Positions 12,494 to 26,300 of a stretch of DNA of 64,000 bases are shown here, piece after piece. Both the position numbers and the translations under genes were made by a program. How positions within the stretch are numbered: position 1 is the first letter of the stretch; each line of letters opens with the position of its first letter. Below the pieces are notes generated by a model. That model was not told where the DNA came from. It searched no databases and worked only from the letters and a program-made list of their open reading frames with translations. The DNA comes from Allacma fusca (lineage: Eukaryota > Arthropoda > Collembola > Symphypleona > Sminthuridae), in contig OX359250.1 in the NCBI GenBank assembly GCA_947179485.1, positions 2,625,661 through 2,689,660 on the forward strand. The letters run 5' to 3'.

Positions 12494-13335
12494 CAGTGCC
12501 TGTCATGGGAACAGAAAAGTTGTTCCCATTCCCGTTCCCATTCCCGTTCCCACAGTTTGGGTTTGGGTACAAGGCAGAACCCAATTCCCAAATTGCACCC
12601 AAAATCTTGTGAACAAAAGTCCCGCACCCAGACTCGATATTTTTAAAATTATAGCACCCAAACCCGTTCCTGTTCCCAAAAATTAATTTTGTGTGCACCC
12701 AAACCCGTACCCGAATCCCTGGAACCCGTTCCCGTACCCGAAACGGAAGTTCACATATTCAAGGATAAAAGTTATACATTATATATACTTATTGTTTCAG
12801 TTTTTGCTATCAAGGGCTACACACAATTGCACTCATTGTATTTGTTATATTTCATTCTACTTAGGTAATTAATTTTGTAATCTTTAAGCCACCTTACAAC
12901 TGCTAAGTACAACATACGCATATAATTAATTTTTATTGTCACAATTCATCATTCGACGTGAGATGATCTAATCAAACAAAGAGCGTTTGCCTCTAAACTA
13001 CACCAACGACACAAAAATAGTCGGTCACCCCACGTCAACACAAATTAATCATGTAATTATCGTTATGCTCGCAAGATTCCTCAGTACACGGGTATGCATG
13101 AACAGAAACGGGGTTTTCAGCATACCGTTCCCGATCCTGTTGGGTACAGATCCCATTCAGCCTTTATTGCACCCGTTCCCATATGCGTTCCTGTTCCCAC
13201 ATACTATAATTGGAAAGGTTGGTTCCCAAACCTGTACCCACACTTTTGGGTGAAAACATTTTGCACCCATATGATACCCGTTCCCGTTCCTGCACCCAAA
13301 CACCCGGGTGTGACCCGTTCCCATGACAGGCACTG
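12494..13335. mobile_element. hAT-type MITE, CCCGTTCC/CACCCA motif
   Basis: Terminal inverted repeats CAGTGCCTGTCATGGGAAC and GTTCCCATGACAGGCACTG (19 bp, perfect) bound 842 bp. The flanking 8-mers are TCACGTAG (12486-12493) and TCACACAG (13336-13343), six of eight matching, so the target duplication is aged. The terminal 230 bp on each side are saturated with CCCGTTCC, CACCCA and GGGTTTGGGT. Open frames inside are shadows of these repeats. Confidence 0.88.
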
Positions 13336-13387
13336 TCACACAGTGTTGCATGTAAAGTAGTAATTGATATGACCAGTATTAACTTAC

Positions 13388-14356
13388 CATAATTTTGGTG
13401 GTTGTGAGCACCGGGAATGGCATAGGTAGAAGGGCTCTCCAGGATATTATGCGCATATGCCGATCTTGAAAAAAATAATGGATCTGCGTATAAATAAGAC
13501 ATCTTTAAAACGTTCATAATTACAAAGATAAAAGTTAAAAAGAATGAACATTGATTGGTAAAAATTTTCATTAACTCACGCTTATAATTACATGCCATAA
13601 AATTTCCCAAATGACCCAGACAATGATTAGTAAGTCGTCATAGCAGTGATATAAAGATGTGGTTATTATGTGCGCTCGTCCTATCAAAACCACTAACAAA
13701 GTACTGGTGTAATGCAAATGATTGAATTCAACCATTGATTGATCCCGTTAATCATATACATGTGTGTACTGACTGCCACTGGCAATTGGCAATCAGTGCT
13801 TACACTCTGATTTGATAAAGCCATTTTGTTAAATCATATAACATAGTTTCATACTCACATGCCAATATATACGCAATAGTCCCAAGTAGGAAATGCAAAA
13901 TATTCATAGAAAAGTTTTGAAAATCACTGAGGCCGCGAAAAATCCCAACGATTAGCTGAATCCCGAAAAGTACACACACAGTGTAGCCCACCCCCATGTG
14001 GATATACTCCTTACCAAAATAGTGTGTAGTTACTTTTATGGCCGTCAAGTGCGACCAAATCATTACCATTCCCACGAATACAAACAATCCCGCTAGTGAG
14101 ATTAAGCCCACGTGCGCCTGCAAAGCCATTTTTTGTTAACACATAAAATGTATGTAAAATATGGTGTTGTTGCAGTTAATTTTCTTCCACTTCTTACCAC
14201 TTTCCAAATAGGCTGACCAAAAAGAAGTATTTGTCTATAGCTCTCTTTGATGTAACGTGATATAAAAACTGCGTTGGGTATCAGAGCTAACCAGGCCAGT
14301 ATCATAAATACTCCATGAAGTTTAATAAAACGATGTTCATTTGAGTCGTAATCAAC
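13388..14356 (-). CDS. FRRS1-like: FRRS1-like gene, cytochrome b561 exons
   Basis: Three exons: 14356-14198 (phase 0 both ends), 14117-13859 and 13483-13388. The first encodes a membrane helix starting KLHGVFMILAW. The second encodes AHVGLISLAGLFVFVG, then YIHMGVGYTVCVLFG, then ILHFLLGTIAYILA. The four His of KLHG, AHVG, YIHMG and LHFLLG sit where b561 proteins hold their two haems. Exon 14117 has a strong donor (GTGAGT at 13858) after one base of a Tyr codon, and exon 13483 supplies the other two, so the phases agree. Four helices are visible; the last expected helix and the stop must be downstream (below 13387) and I could not find them. Alternative: transcripts reading through the 13858 donor would end at a stop at 13800. 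Confidence 0.85.
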
Positions 14357-17300
14357 CTGCATAAATAATTTAATGTATAATACGCCGGCTACTCAGAGTA
14401 AGGAATATATAAAAATATTATTCTCTCTTATCAACACTTGTATAACGATGTATGCTGAGCAAAAAGACGCTATTTCAGTGGGTGGTGAAGAGAAATAAAT
14501 ATGCTATTTTAGACCTAATTTTTGTATATTTTTACGCATTTAACAATGGAAGTCTGGATTACTACTGGAAAGTTTACTCCGAGAAGCCCATGTTAAAGTA
14601 AAAAAGGTTTTTGCCACCATGCTCTAGAAATGTATAGTAGCGTTGATACGAGGGAATAAAAATTGAAGAATAGTTGTATGTAATCTTTGTGGGCTACCAG
14701 TTTGCTTCATACCAGAATTATGGAGTAATTGTAGTCACGTTCTTTCAAAATACCACGCAACGGATCAAGAATAATTTTAATTAATTTCTTATTTAAGTAG
14801 TACTGCCTGGGTTGGAATGGACCTGATGATATAGCGTGCTACCCGATATCATTACTCATTTTAAGTTCAACGTACTTCAGGTATCACTACTTTAACAACA
14901 TTAAAGAACCAGTTTGGGCGTAAGCAGGGTTACAATAATCCAGGATTGCTGAAATTAAGATGAAAGAATAATCTTTAATCTCTTCAGTAAAATTGTACAG
15001 ACGTAATTCTTCGTGTTCGGATATATTCCCTCCGAATATTATCACTCCGGATATTATCTCTCCAACACATTCCCTCCGAACATATTCCCTCCTTGAGAGG
15101 ATTTCTAATGTGGGAGGGGTTGTGGTCGGAGGGAATATATCCGGAGTAAATATTACCGGAGGGATTGTGTCGGAGGGAATGTATCCTAACACCTAATTCT
15201 TAACAGTAATCCTATTTTCAATAACTTGAAAATAATCTGCAATCCCTAATCCCACAACTGAATACAATTGAGTGTAATATATCATCAATTATTACCTGTT
15301 AATTTTTGAGAGTTAACATTTTAATTCTAATCGTTAATTTGTAAATAATTATAAGTTTCCTCGAATTAGTTATTATTTGCAGTCATTTCGTATTTTAAAT
15401 CCTGTAACCATTATTTATGTATTTTTCAAGATGTAAGCGTTAATTGTAATAATCAATTCAGGAATTTTAAAAATTAATAATAACCTGTAATTTATAAATT
15501 TATTTATTGTAATTTAAATTTAAAACATGCAACTCTAAGCAGTTACTACGTGTTTATGCGGATGTTTTAGTTTGTACTTATTCAATCTGTTTTAACTCAT
15601 GAGTCACAGTCACAATAGAACTATTTCCAGCAGTTTTGAAAACAACCACTCCGTAACCAGTAATCCCTATTGAAAAATTATATCCTAGATATAGTAACCA
15701 TTAATCTTTATCAGTAGTCGATTGATTTTTTAAGAAATCGTAATCAGTAATCAATTTATTTCTTCAAATTTCAAAGAAAGACGGCCTATTTCAAATTTCT
15801 TCAAAGATTAAAAGGAATGTGTGCTAATGAAGAAGATATCTTAAAAAATCGGTTTTCCCAATTATAACCGGGCTAACTTCAGGATTTGTTTCGGTGCCGG
15901 TGCACCCGAGTTTCATCAATTTTTTGAATGAATTTTGAAGAGAATGTATATGAGAATAACTAAAGTTCAAAAAAATCTGGGATATTTTGAAAAAGATAGC
16001 AGCGAGGGTAAGAAATAAACGCAGCATTTAGTATTTACTCTCAATGACTTGTAAAGTGTATTTCAATATTTCAAATACAGTAACTGGATCAAAATCAGGG
16101 TGCCCAGAAGTCCTGATTTGGTCAGGACTGTCCTGATTTGAAATAGGGTTACCTGATGACCTGATGAGCTTGAATTTAGTCCTGATTTCAAAGTATGTGG
16201 TAGCAAAAATTTGACTTTGTAGCACTTTGAGATAAAGTGAATAAACGTTGTCTTTCCTTATCATAAAGTCCATTATAATACTAACATAAACTATTTACAT
16301 ATGAACCTAAATAATGCTCTATGTGTAAAATGATTTTAATAGTTTAATTTTGTTCGGCTAAATGTGGTAATAAACGACGCTGCTGTTGTACGGAACAGTT
16401 TTGTAGTGTTTACTTACAATTTATGATATCTCACAGGTACATGTTGTGGTGAAAACGGTTCATTTCAGCTCAGTAAAAACCAATTCACTTGGTCAAATTT
16501 TGAATTGAATTGAACTGAATCGAAAACTAACCGTTTCCGCAGATATACTTAAAAAATACGCTTTCAAGAAACGACGAGTGTTTTCTAAGCTCAAAAAAGA
16601 GGAAACTTATAAAACGCTAAATTGAAGGATCTGGAGAGTTTGGAAACGGTGAAGTTTTATTGAAATGTATGGGCCAGAATTAAATGTTTGAATTTAAATT
16701 CATGGAAAGATTAGTAAAAATGTTTGCAATGTCTAATATTATTTGTATTTACAATGTGTAGTGGGAAAGGGAATAATATTTTATTAGGTGTAGCAGCAAA
16801 GGAGGTAAATATTTTTGATGCCATACCTGTAGATTTTATACAAGTTGTGCCAATGGTGGGCTCACAGATTTTTAAAATCATATTTCGACAGAAAATCATA
16901 AAACAAACTAAGTGTATGAGTCAAAAAAATAGGTGCACTTCAAGCATTTAAAAACAGCGATAACAAAACTACAGCTGACGAGTGAGCCGAGTTTTGGAAA
17001 AACCACAGTAGCAGCTATAGCTCCTTATTGAGTGATTACCTTGCGGAACCGTACTCGAACTCGTACTCGAAATCGAAGCATCGAGTATGGACTCCAATCC
17101 AAGGTACTCGTACTCGCCACATATACGAGTACTCAGGAAAATACTTGAAATAAGCGACCGAGTTCCAGTTCAGAACCCGAACTTGTTTCATACTTGCGAG
17201 TACGGAACTGTAAATACCGAAATCCCGTACTCGTACTCGTGCCGTGACTCGAGTCTTCATACTCGAGTATTTAATAATAACAAGACCACAATTGAACAGT

Positions 17301-20300
17301 GATTTTTTTTAGATTCATTTAATTTCTCACAAATAATTCCCCCAAAATTTTAAATTGAACATGCAGTTGGTAAAGTGTCTCTGTAAATTTTCAATCAATT
17401 CAACTACGCCTGTCGAAGAGTTTGTGTTAATATGTTCAGCCAGTAGAATTAACTAATTGTTTTAACTTCAATAGTAATGTACTAAATGGAGAGAGATTAT
17501 ACTTTGAAACCTGAGAGAGTCGTGACTGGTGGATACAACGATTTTTTGTGACAATTTCATATTAGCGCCTTCGTCTCTTTACTGGAAATTCAAAAGTTTG
17601 CAACACTTGTGTGCACGTGTACGCGTACTCGTATATTTAGCATGTGGTACTCGAACTCGAACTCGATAACCCTTATGAGTATTTTTATTGGACTCGTACT
17701 CGTTTGATACTCGTACTCGTAAGTATGTGAAAAATCGTTACCCGTACTCGAAACCCATTTCAAGTATCGAGTATTCACAAAAATTTGACCGTACTCGACT
17801 CGAACTCGTACTCGTACTCGATACTCGCCGGTATACTCGAACTCGATAAGGAGCTATAGTAGCAGCTATATTTCAAAATTTTATAGCTCAATTTTTGCTC
17901 GAAGGTAAATGATATATTATCTCAGGAACGTTAATTTTTTATATACTTAGATGCGAAAAAATATTTTTTTCTTATACTTTGTCAGATATTTATGAAGATC
18001 CGGAAAGTGAGGGTTACTGTTTTTTGTCACGGAGGAGTTCATTCAAAATTTTGAAACCAGAATGAAATAGTTTTTAACATATGCAAGCCAAACACAAATA
18101 GTTAAAATGTTTGTAATATCTTTGGTTTTTCATTTTTTTAAAACTTACTTAAGTCCTGATTTGAGATTCGAATAATCTGGGCACCCTGATCAAAATATGT
18201 ACTTTTCACCAGCATGATTATGACATTGCACACTGCTCCAACGTACCCCAAAAGCGGCACTTCATTTTGGCATAAAATTAAGTTACGAAATATATTATTT
18301 TGAATTCATATTCCGAAATAATATCTTGAAAAAAGCAAGGATGGGAATCGGAATCGGTATCCGAATCGGAATGCATTTTGACATAGGATGTGAGAATTTC
18401 ATTTAGCAATGGAATAATACACGTTGGAATGAATCCCGTTTACTACAGCAAACATGTCCAGGTTGTCGGTATTACATAATTACATTAATAATTAATAGAG
18501 AAAAACATCATTTTAATTTACACTACTTCATAAACAGAAAAAATAGATGATTTTCGGTAGTCAAACAACTTAAAATGAATTTATAATAGACTGACCAATT
18601 CGCCACAAGTTGAACAATTTGTTACTACACATGTCTTATGTACAGTACTTGAAGTGATTAGCTATCTAATGCTGTTTTTAAAAGGTTGCTTGTGTTCTAG
18701 AAACCAAAAAGAGCGAGCATTAGGTGGATAATTTAAGAAAAGCATGTTGCATTTAAAATACAGAATTTTTTATTTGAGTATTTTAAATTACCTACCACGT
18801 TTTGTATTTTTATTTTAGTAATGCAACCTAAAAGCACCAAGGTGTTTTACTTTGTACTTTGCATTTTCCATATTTTATTTCGGGTATTTTTTTCTATATT
18901 GTTATCGAAGACCAACTATTTTGCATAGCTCTGCCAACAACACACCCTATTTCCACGGGTTTTTCATAATTTGAATCCTCTTTGTAATAACTTCAATAAT
19001 ATTACCGTTAAAAAATGTTGGAAATGCACTGGTGCCAAAAGAAAAGGCTATATATTGCAGCGGTTATTATGGCGGTTATATTGAAGAAAACCGAAATTTT
19101 GTACATACCGCCTTCAAGATATTCTCTAACATTCCCTTTAACCCATGAAGAAATTTGACATAGACTATTGTTTGTAAATACGAACTTGTTAACCGGAAAA
19201 AATTCTATTTGAAATCACAAACTCGCGTTTTCTCAAGAGATTATTCTAAAGTTTCAAAAATTCCAGCGCAAAATTTTTCCTACACCCGCATATGGGAAAA
19301 AATTTGCATCGCTTACCCCCGGAACAATGTGGTGGTTACTACAAGAATTCACTTAAATAAATTCAATGAGAATTTCTAAAATAAGATTGTTAGCTACTTC
19401 GGTCAGGACAACTCACACTCACATGGTAACTTGAAGGAACGTGTTTTACTACGATTGTGACATGGAGCAAATTGGAGCAAGTCGATAGTTTGTCGGAACA
19501 ATTCATCTTTCCATGTATAGTAAGATATTACTAAAAGCGTTACCTCATCAACGTCACTGAGCAACATAGGCTTACTGGTTGTTAAAACAATGTCATGATG
19601 CCCAATATTGCCATCAACTCCAATAGCAACGTCTGTATCTGGGTCTGCAGATACCGTCGAGGTTATCGAACTTGTTATGTCCCGCTTCACACGACCTGAA
19701 ACAGAAAGCGGGTTTGTTATTGAACTTATTAAACGACAGCAATAAAGGAGCAAGGAGAAACTTCTTGAGATCTTGAGCCTGTAATCTCTGTTGATATAGA
19801 TTACATTTACTATCAAATCACACCCAGAAAAACCTACTTTTTCGCCTCGGTGTGCCTCGAAAATCGGTGACTTTGTGGCCACTAGCACGATGGATGTAAT
19901 ATGGAACAGTAAGCATATCAAAAATTTGGCCCCCTACTTGAATGAAATTTCGTCGATAAAAGTTGCATAACAGTTTTCCATCAACCACAGTTACATTACA
20001 ACCCATCAACGGACCACTTGAAATTTCAGTGCAAGATGCCTTTGACTACAAAATAATATAATTTTAGCTTGAATACTATGCAGTACAAAAAAGATATGTA
20101 AAATAATTATAAGCCACATACCAGTCGATAATTTTGGTATCCCGAGTTAAAAGACATATAGATTCCAGTATAACCACGGGAGTCAACGACGCATTCAATA
20201 ACGCTATCGTCTCCCTAAAGCATTTGTATGATTTTTGATTACTGATTACAAATCTTGTAGACAGGAACTAAAAACATATTTAAAAAATATTTACCATGTT

Positions 20301-23300
20301 AGAATCAGAAGACAACGCTACAGCCACATAACCATAACCACTAGGAATGTTAGCCATCAATTCAAAGCGGAAGTAATCTCGGATGTAGTCATGGTTTCGA
20401 CTATAAGTTGCCAAGAGACGACAACGGTGGGAATCAGCGCAACCGGGTACGTCCTCCAAGCAGCGCTTGCCACTGAAACACTGGTGATACAATCTTTTTT
20501 CGTCTGGCAAGCCATCAACCTGGCGCGTTTCTGGTAAATATTCTTTGGAACTAAGGTTCAGTTTTTCTAGTTGGGGTAGGCCTCGAAATTTAATACTCTC
20601 GTGTCTCGTTTTCGGAAACAATCTATCAATATCCGATACGCGATCTAATGGCTCTTCATAATTATCTGTGCTTGTGCCGCTTCCTGACGTTTTAACAAAA
20701 CTAAATACCTTGCACAAACATCATATATTTGACATTTATATCGTATTTGTTTTTTAAAAGACAGACGTCTGTACCTGCTAGTGACTTCTTTAAAAATCGA
20801 TGATTGTGAATAGTATACGGAGCGATGAGGAAATTTTTAAAAGAAAATATAGTCAATGCCATTTCATAGCAATTATATTTTTTTTCATCAGCGTAGTCAG
20901 GACGCTTCCATGCGAATTCAGTCCTAAATTCTATTACTGGAGGTAACCGTACAATCCAGAAGATATCATCACGGCCAACAACTCTATGAATTATTGTTAG
21001 CTGGAACAGTATTACTTTTGGGCGTGGTCCATCATCAGCATTCCAGGTCCAGAAAAATGTCTCGTTGTCAAGATTTGAGAAGCCTCTGCTGGTATCTGGT
21101 ACTGTATAAGCCATTCTCTGTAAGATCAATACAAAATTCGACATGGTAATTGGACTAGTAGTTATAAATGTCGCCAAAGGAAAATCCAATTAATTCATAA
21201 CAAAAAATTTATCAAATTATGACCGTCAGACATCCTGTAACGTAATGATGGCTTGAAAATTACCACCAACTCCGTGGTCTGATGTATTCCTCGGGATATA
21301 ATCCCTCGACACGCGAAGATAATCTCTCCCAATAATCTAACATAGTTTTCGTGTTTCAGCTGTTTCTATGGGAACGTTATTTAACCCTTAAATATCCGTA
21401 AAATTGTTTCACGATCCCGGAAGAAAAATTTCTGACGGAAATTATTCCGCCAATTTAATCCCCGTGGAATTAATTCCACCCATGTTGGATATAAAGCCTC
21501 CAGACACATTACCGGGGATAAAATCGCTCTAGACTCAATATCGCGGATATATTCCCGCCATGGCATTTCCCATTTAAAATTCCATACAAAATTTGTATTC
21601 TTGAAAGTCACGGAGTTACCGAAGCCTCATCATTCAAGTTGCAAATTCCAGCAAAAATAGGGTTCCCAGACGTCCCGGAATGCCCGGGACAGTCCCGGAA
21701 TGACAATCGTTGTCCCGTGTCCCGGAAGGGTGTATTCCGGGACACGTAAATGTCCCGGAAACGTCGAGCTCAAACAGTTACGAAAATTATTCGAGATTTT
21801 AAGAGAAAAATAAAATATTTCGATTTAGAGGAGCTCGATTCAAACGAGAGCATCGTGTGCCATCTACATAAAACTAATAAAATCATAAAAATGGGAATAC
21901 AAGCGTAACAAAATCGGTCAAGCATCAGGTAATAATTAAAAAGGTCTAGGTTTGACAATTTTATGTGGGAAGAGGTTATCAATTTCAAAAATTTGCAAGA
22001 TGACCAGACCCCTGCTAAGATTTTACTGTATACAGCAACTTTCTCTGTGAAGTATGAAGAATTTGGGTCTGTTAAATCTCACATGTAAAGTTCCTAAAAA
22101 CCTAGAGAAAGCAGGTGCTGAGACTTAAAAAGTTTAGATTTTTTCAAACCGAATAATCTGGAGACGATTAAAAATTCAATATATTTGCTGTTACAGCGCG
22201 AACAATGCGAACGAAAATTACGGTCGCCAACATTATGTGTTTCAGAAATTCCAGGAAGAAAATCCATCAATTTTTTCTGCTAATTTCAAATATCACATTA
22301 TACTCAACGCTGTGAAAAATCATGCAATAAATTATCAATGGATGTTGAAGGCTTAGTCTTAAAGGTTTTTAGCGAATCTAGCTCGTCTGCGCAGAGACTA
22401 GACTCTTTAAAACAGTTATGTGAATTTGTGGATGTGACTTTCCTTACTTCCAGCATTGGATAGATTCCTTTCTAATAGGTCAGCTTTGAAGTCATATTTT
22501 CTTTTGAAGAAACAAAGTGACTGCCCTGTTGTTATTCGCAAGGTTATATGTCATAACAGCAATCAAGATGCTGCGAAAGTAGAATGCCTACCCGAATGTC
22601 ACCTATTTATTGTGCACAGTATTTTACAATAAATGAATTCGCCCATTTTAATGTTGGAGTGTTATGATTGTACTTCTACGGAAGTTTACGCCATAATGAA
22701 ATTTCTTCTGCAAAGTTGTGTTAGCCGATACAACGATAAATTTTACGGAAGTAGCGCTAATGCAATTCTGAAAACTTAAAAAACACAAAAAGTGCTTTGA
22801 ACAGGAAGCTTTGGATTTTTTGAAATCACTGCAGACCTATTTTAGCTGACATTTTGATTTCAGTGGTACTAATTTTTTGAAATGGAACTACTTAATTTGA
22901 AATCAGAGGAATTCTTAGTATCCAAGGCTTATTTACTAAATATTGCCGTTGCATTCGGTAACTCGGTATTAAATTAAACGAGGACCAGCTATACAATGAA
23001 TTTTGCATACTTCGTCAAACTTGAGTTTTTGCTTGTGATCGGGGATCGTGAGATCGGTCCGTGCAAAGTGGGCTGAGTTTTTTTAAGAAAGATCAATGTC
23101 TGGAACTACTCAAGCTTGTATCGTTCGTGATATTAATTCCTGTTAGCAACGATTTTGCAGAAAGTAATTTCAGCCTAGTGAAGAAAGTTTGGACAGCCGA
23201 GAGAAACTTAATGTCAACAAAACTTGTGAAGGCAGAGCTTCAAGTCAGGCTTAATGTGCACTTTTCATGTTGTGAATTGGTTTTTTTAACAAACCGGAGA

Positions 23301-26300
23301 ACAAAATGTTATTGGATGCCAAAAAGGCTGAAAAATACAATTAGGAATCGTGTACACGTAAACAAAATTTAAAATTATTTTGTCCCGGAATGCCGTTTCA
23401 AAAAACTGGGAACCCTAATGCAAAAAGTTGCGATACCAAACAAGATATGTATATGTGTATAAAAGTCAAGTTTTTGTTCAAACTCAAGTGTCGAGGTAGA
23501 CTGGAGTCTCAAACTACAATTTTAAGTTACATTAGACTTCAAACTAGAGCTTCCAATGTGTTCAATATTTTTGTTCCGTTCCATTCCGAAACCTACAGAA
23601 AATATTGTTCCCGGTTCCGTTCCGATTTTCGGGTTATCGGAACATTTTAACTGAAATCGTTCGGAACTAAGAAGTAAAGTTTTGTTTCCGTCATAGTTTG
23701 TTTTCCGTTCCAAATTATTATGCTAGTTTTTCTGCTCCGAACCCGATCCATTCAGAAACACCCAGGAATTTTTCACTGCATGTACATGAAATGCAATTAC
23801 ACTACCTGTAATATTTCTACTACAACTATAACGATGTACAAGTTTGGTATCTGATTATAAATAATTTATATTCTGTATTTTAAAATACTGATGATTTTAT
23901 TATAATTATGGAACGACAATCAATAATTGAAATCACGAGCTGTACTATTTGCATTTTTTCAATAGAAAGGTGTTCGATTTTGCGCTAAGCCAAGCCTTAA
24001 GGCAAATAAAATTAACTAAGATTCCGTTAATTTTGATGGAAATTGATACTCACATTATATATCTGCAAATGAAATCGATAACTATCCATCCAACACCGTT
24101 ATTTTGCCAAATAAAGCATGCTTACAATCCAGAGCGATACGAAACATGTTTCCAATTTTGTTGAAGGATGGCGCGACACTTCTGAAACAGCACCGGGATC
24201 GGATCGGAACAGAGCAATTCCGCTTTCTGATGACATAAATTATATGTGACATTTTTCGTACCGCTGCTCTGAACCGTCCCGGTTCCAATATCATCGGTAC
24301 AAGTGCTCATGTTCCGGTTTTGTCCTGATTAACATAAGGAACCAAAAATAATGTCCCGAAATTGTTCCGTTCCGTTTCCGAACACGGAACTTCGGGATTT
24401 CGGAAACCCGAAGGAAGCTCTACTTCAAACTCGAGTACAAGCATAAGCTACTTTTTAGTTTGAATCTTTCAATTCAAATTTCAAGGTACACTCGAGTTTC
24501 AAATTATATTCATGTAGAGGTGATCCAGAAGACAGGGTTGGCGTACCAAAGTGCCGCAATATACTCTCAGGGAATAATTCGATTTTATAAAACTACTCGA
24601 AATTGCTTTTGAAAATATAAAAAGCTCTTTATTCTTTTAAATGGGAACCACGCCGTTTATGGGGAGCACGCCTTCCAATACTCTTCTAAATCCCAAAACA
24701 AGCTCTCCTTGTCCTCTCTCCTCATCGACTTCTCCAACCTTCCAGAAGCCTCAGCTTCTCACCTCTTGACCCATTCCCTGATCAAGTCTCTAAATTAACT
24801 TCCATAAACGTACAAGCTAATACCGAGCCACCATCTACACAGCAATTCTCCACCTTTGCAGGCTCGTGACACACACACACAACAGACAACCTTACAGATG
24901 TAACTTCTACCTTCACATCATCCCCATCCCCATATACATACATAAATAAGGTTTCTCTCAACGCCTACACACTACATTCAACTTCAAATTCAAGCTTCAG
25001 GGTGCACTCGAATGAAAATGTAATGTCAGGATCACTAGAATTCAAACTCGAGTTTCAAAAATAACAGTAAGTTAATAGAATCCATTTCTTTGGTTTACGT
25101 GGTTAATTTACAACATATATTAATATATTAATTAATAATATAAATAATAATTAAATAATATAATAATAATATGTATATTAATTAATAACAGTAAGTTATT
25201 TTTGTTTACAAATTTGAGATCCAAGCCTCCAATTTAATTTGAATTTGTGAACTCAAATCTAACTTGCATGATATATACATATACTTGTATTCCGATTTGA
25301 GAGTCGCTTGACACTCCTCTGAAGTTGAGTTTGTTCTCGGATTAAAATCTGAAACTCGTTCTTGAATTCCAAAGTAACTTGAAATCAGTTGGATTTGCGT
25401 GAAACTTAAACAGAAGTTTGAAGTAGGAATGAAACTTGAAACTCGAGTTTCAATTCTAATGCAACTTGAAATTTCAAAGTGACTCCAGTCTAATTTGAAA
25501 ATTGAGCTTGAACTTGACCATAATGTGAAACTTGAGTTTGAACTTGACCATAATGAGAAATTTTAGTTTGAACTTGACGATAATGAGAAATTTTAGTTTG
25601 AACTTGACGATAATGTGAAACTTGAGATATTTTTGAGGTATATTATATTTGTAAAATAATCATCTTTAACATTATTTGTATATTATATTTGTAAAATAAT
25701 TATCTTTAACATTATTTGTATATTATATTTGTAAAATAATTATATTTAATATTATTTGTATATTATATTTGTAAAATAATTATCTTTAATATTATTTGTA
25801 TATTATATTTGTAAAATAATTATCTTTAATATTATTTGTATATTATATTTGTAAAATAATTATCTTTAATATTATTTGTATATTATTATTTTTATTAATT
25901 CATCTCAAAGAATAAGTGCCGTTTTTAAACCCTCATCAACATTCGGATTTATTAGTGGAAGGGCAGTATAAATGTTCCATTCATTTTGGCATCTTTCCCG
26001 TTATATAATTGTTTCATGTGTTGATTTTTGGTCGACTCGGTACATAATTTTTGAAGAATTAAACAATTAGTTATTAAGCGGTTATGTTTCGCTATCGGGG
26101 GGTTACGCCGCCATGCATGTTGTCCGTTTTTCATCAGCAAAACGAAGGGTTCGATAGTTACTGAAATCCTGGTAATAAATTTTACTCCATTTAAGTACAA
26201 CACTACGTGGACCCAGGAACACAAGCTGATGGAACGGTTACGGGTCCAAAATATTTTCAATTTCTGCTTACGGGTACAGATACTTATTTTTATTAAATTC

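Larger units (their letters stand above)
14357..19543 (-). other. Intron between DOMON and b561 exons, transposon-filled
   Basis: A 5.2 kb intron whose ends match in phase 0 (donor GTAACG at 19543, acceptor TTATGCAG at 14357). It holds the GGAGGGAAT MITE at 15012-15193 and the 2.1 kb hAT element 16096-18188 with its nested MITE. A one-sided patch of GGGAATCGGAATCGG lies near 18344-18385. 14360-15000, 15202-16087 and 18400-19540 show nothing else. Confidence 0.75.

Noticed and set aside
12394-13360. Several Pro/Val- or Gly/Asn-rich open frames on both strands
   Set aside because: They read the CCCGTTCC motif array of the MITE; no start context, splice sites or protein family.
17036-17778. Open frames rich in Tyr-Ser and Glu-Tyr-Glu-Phe
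   Set aside because: Translations of the TACTCG motif inside a MITE.
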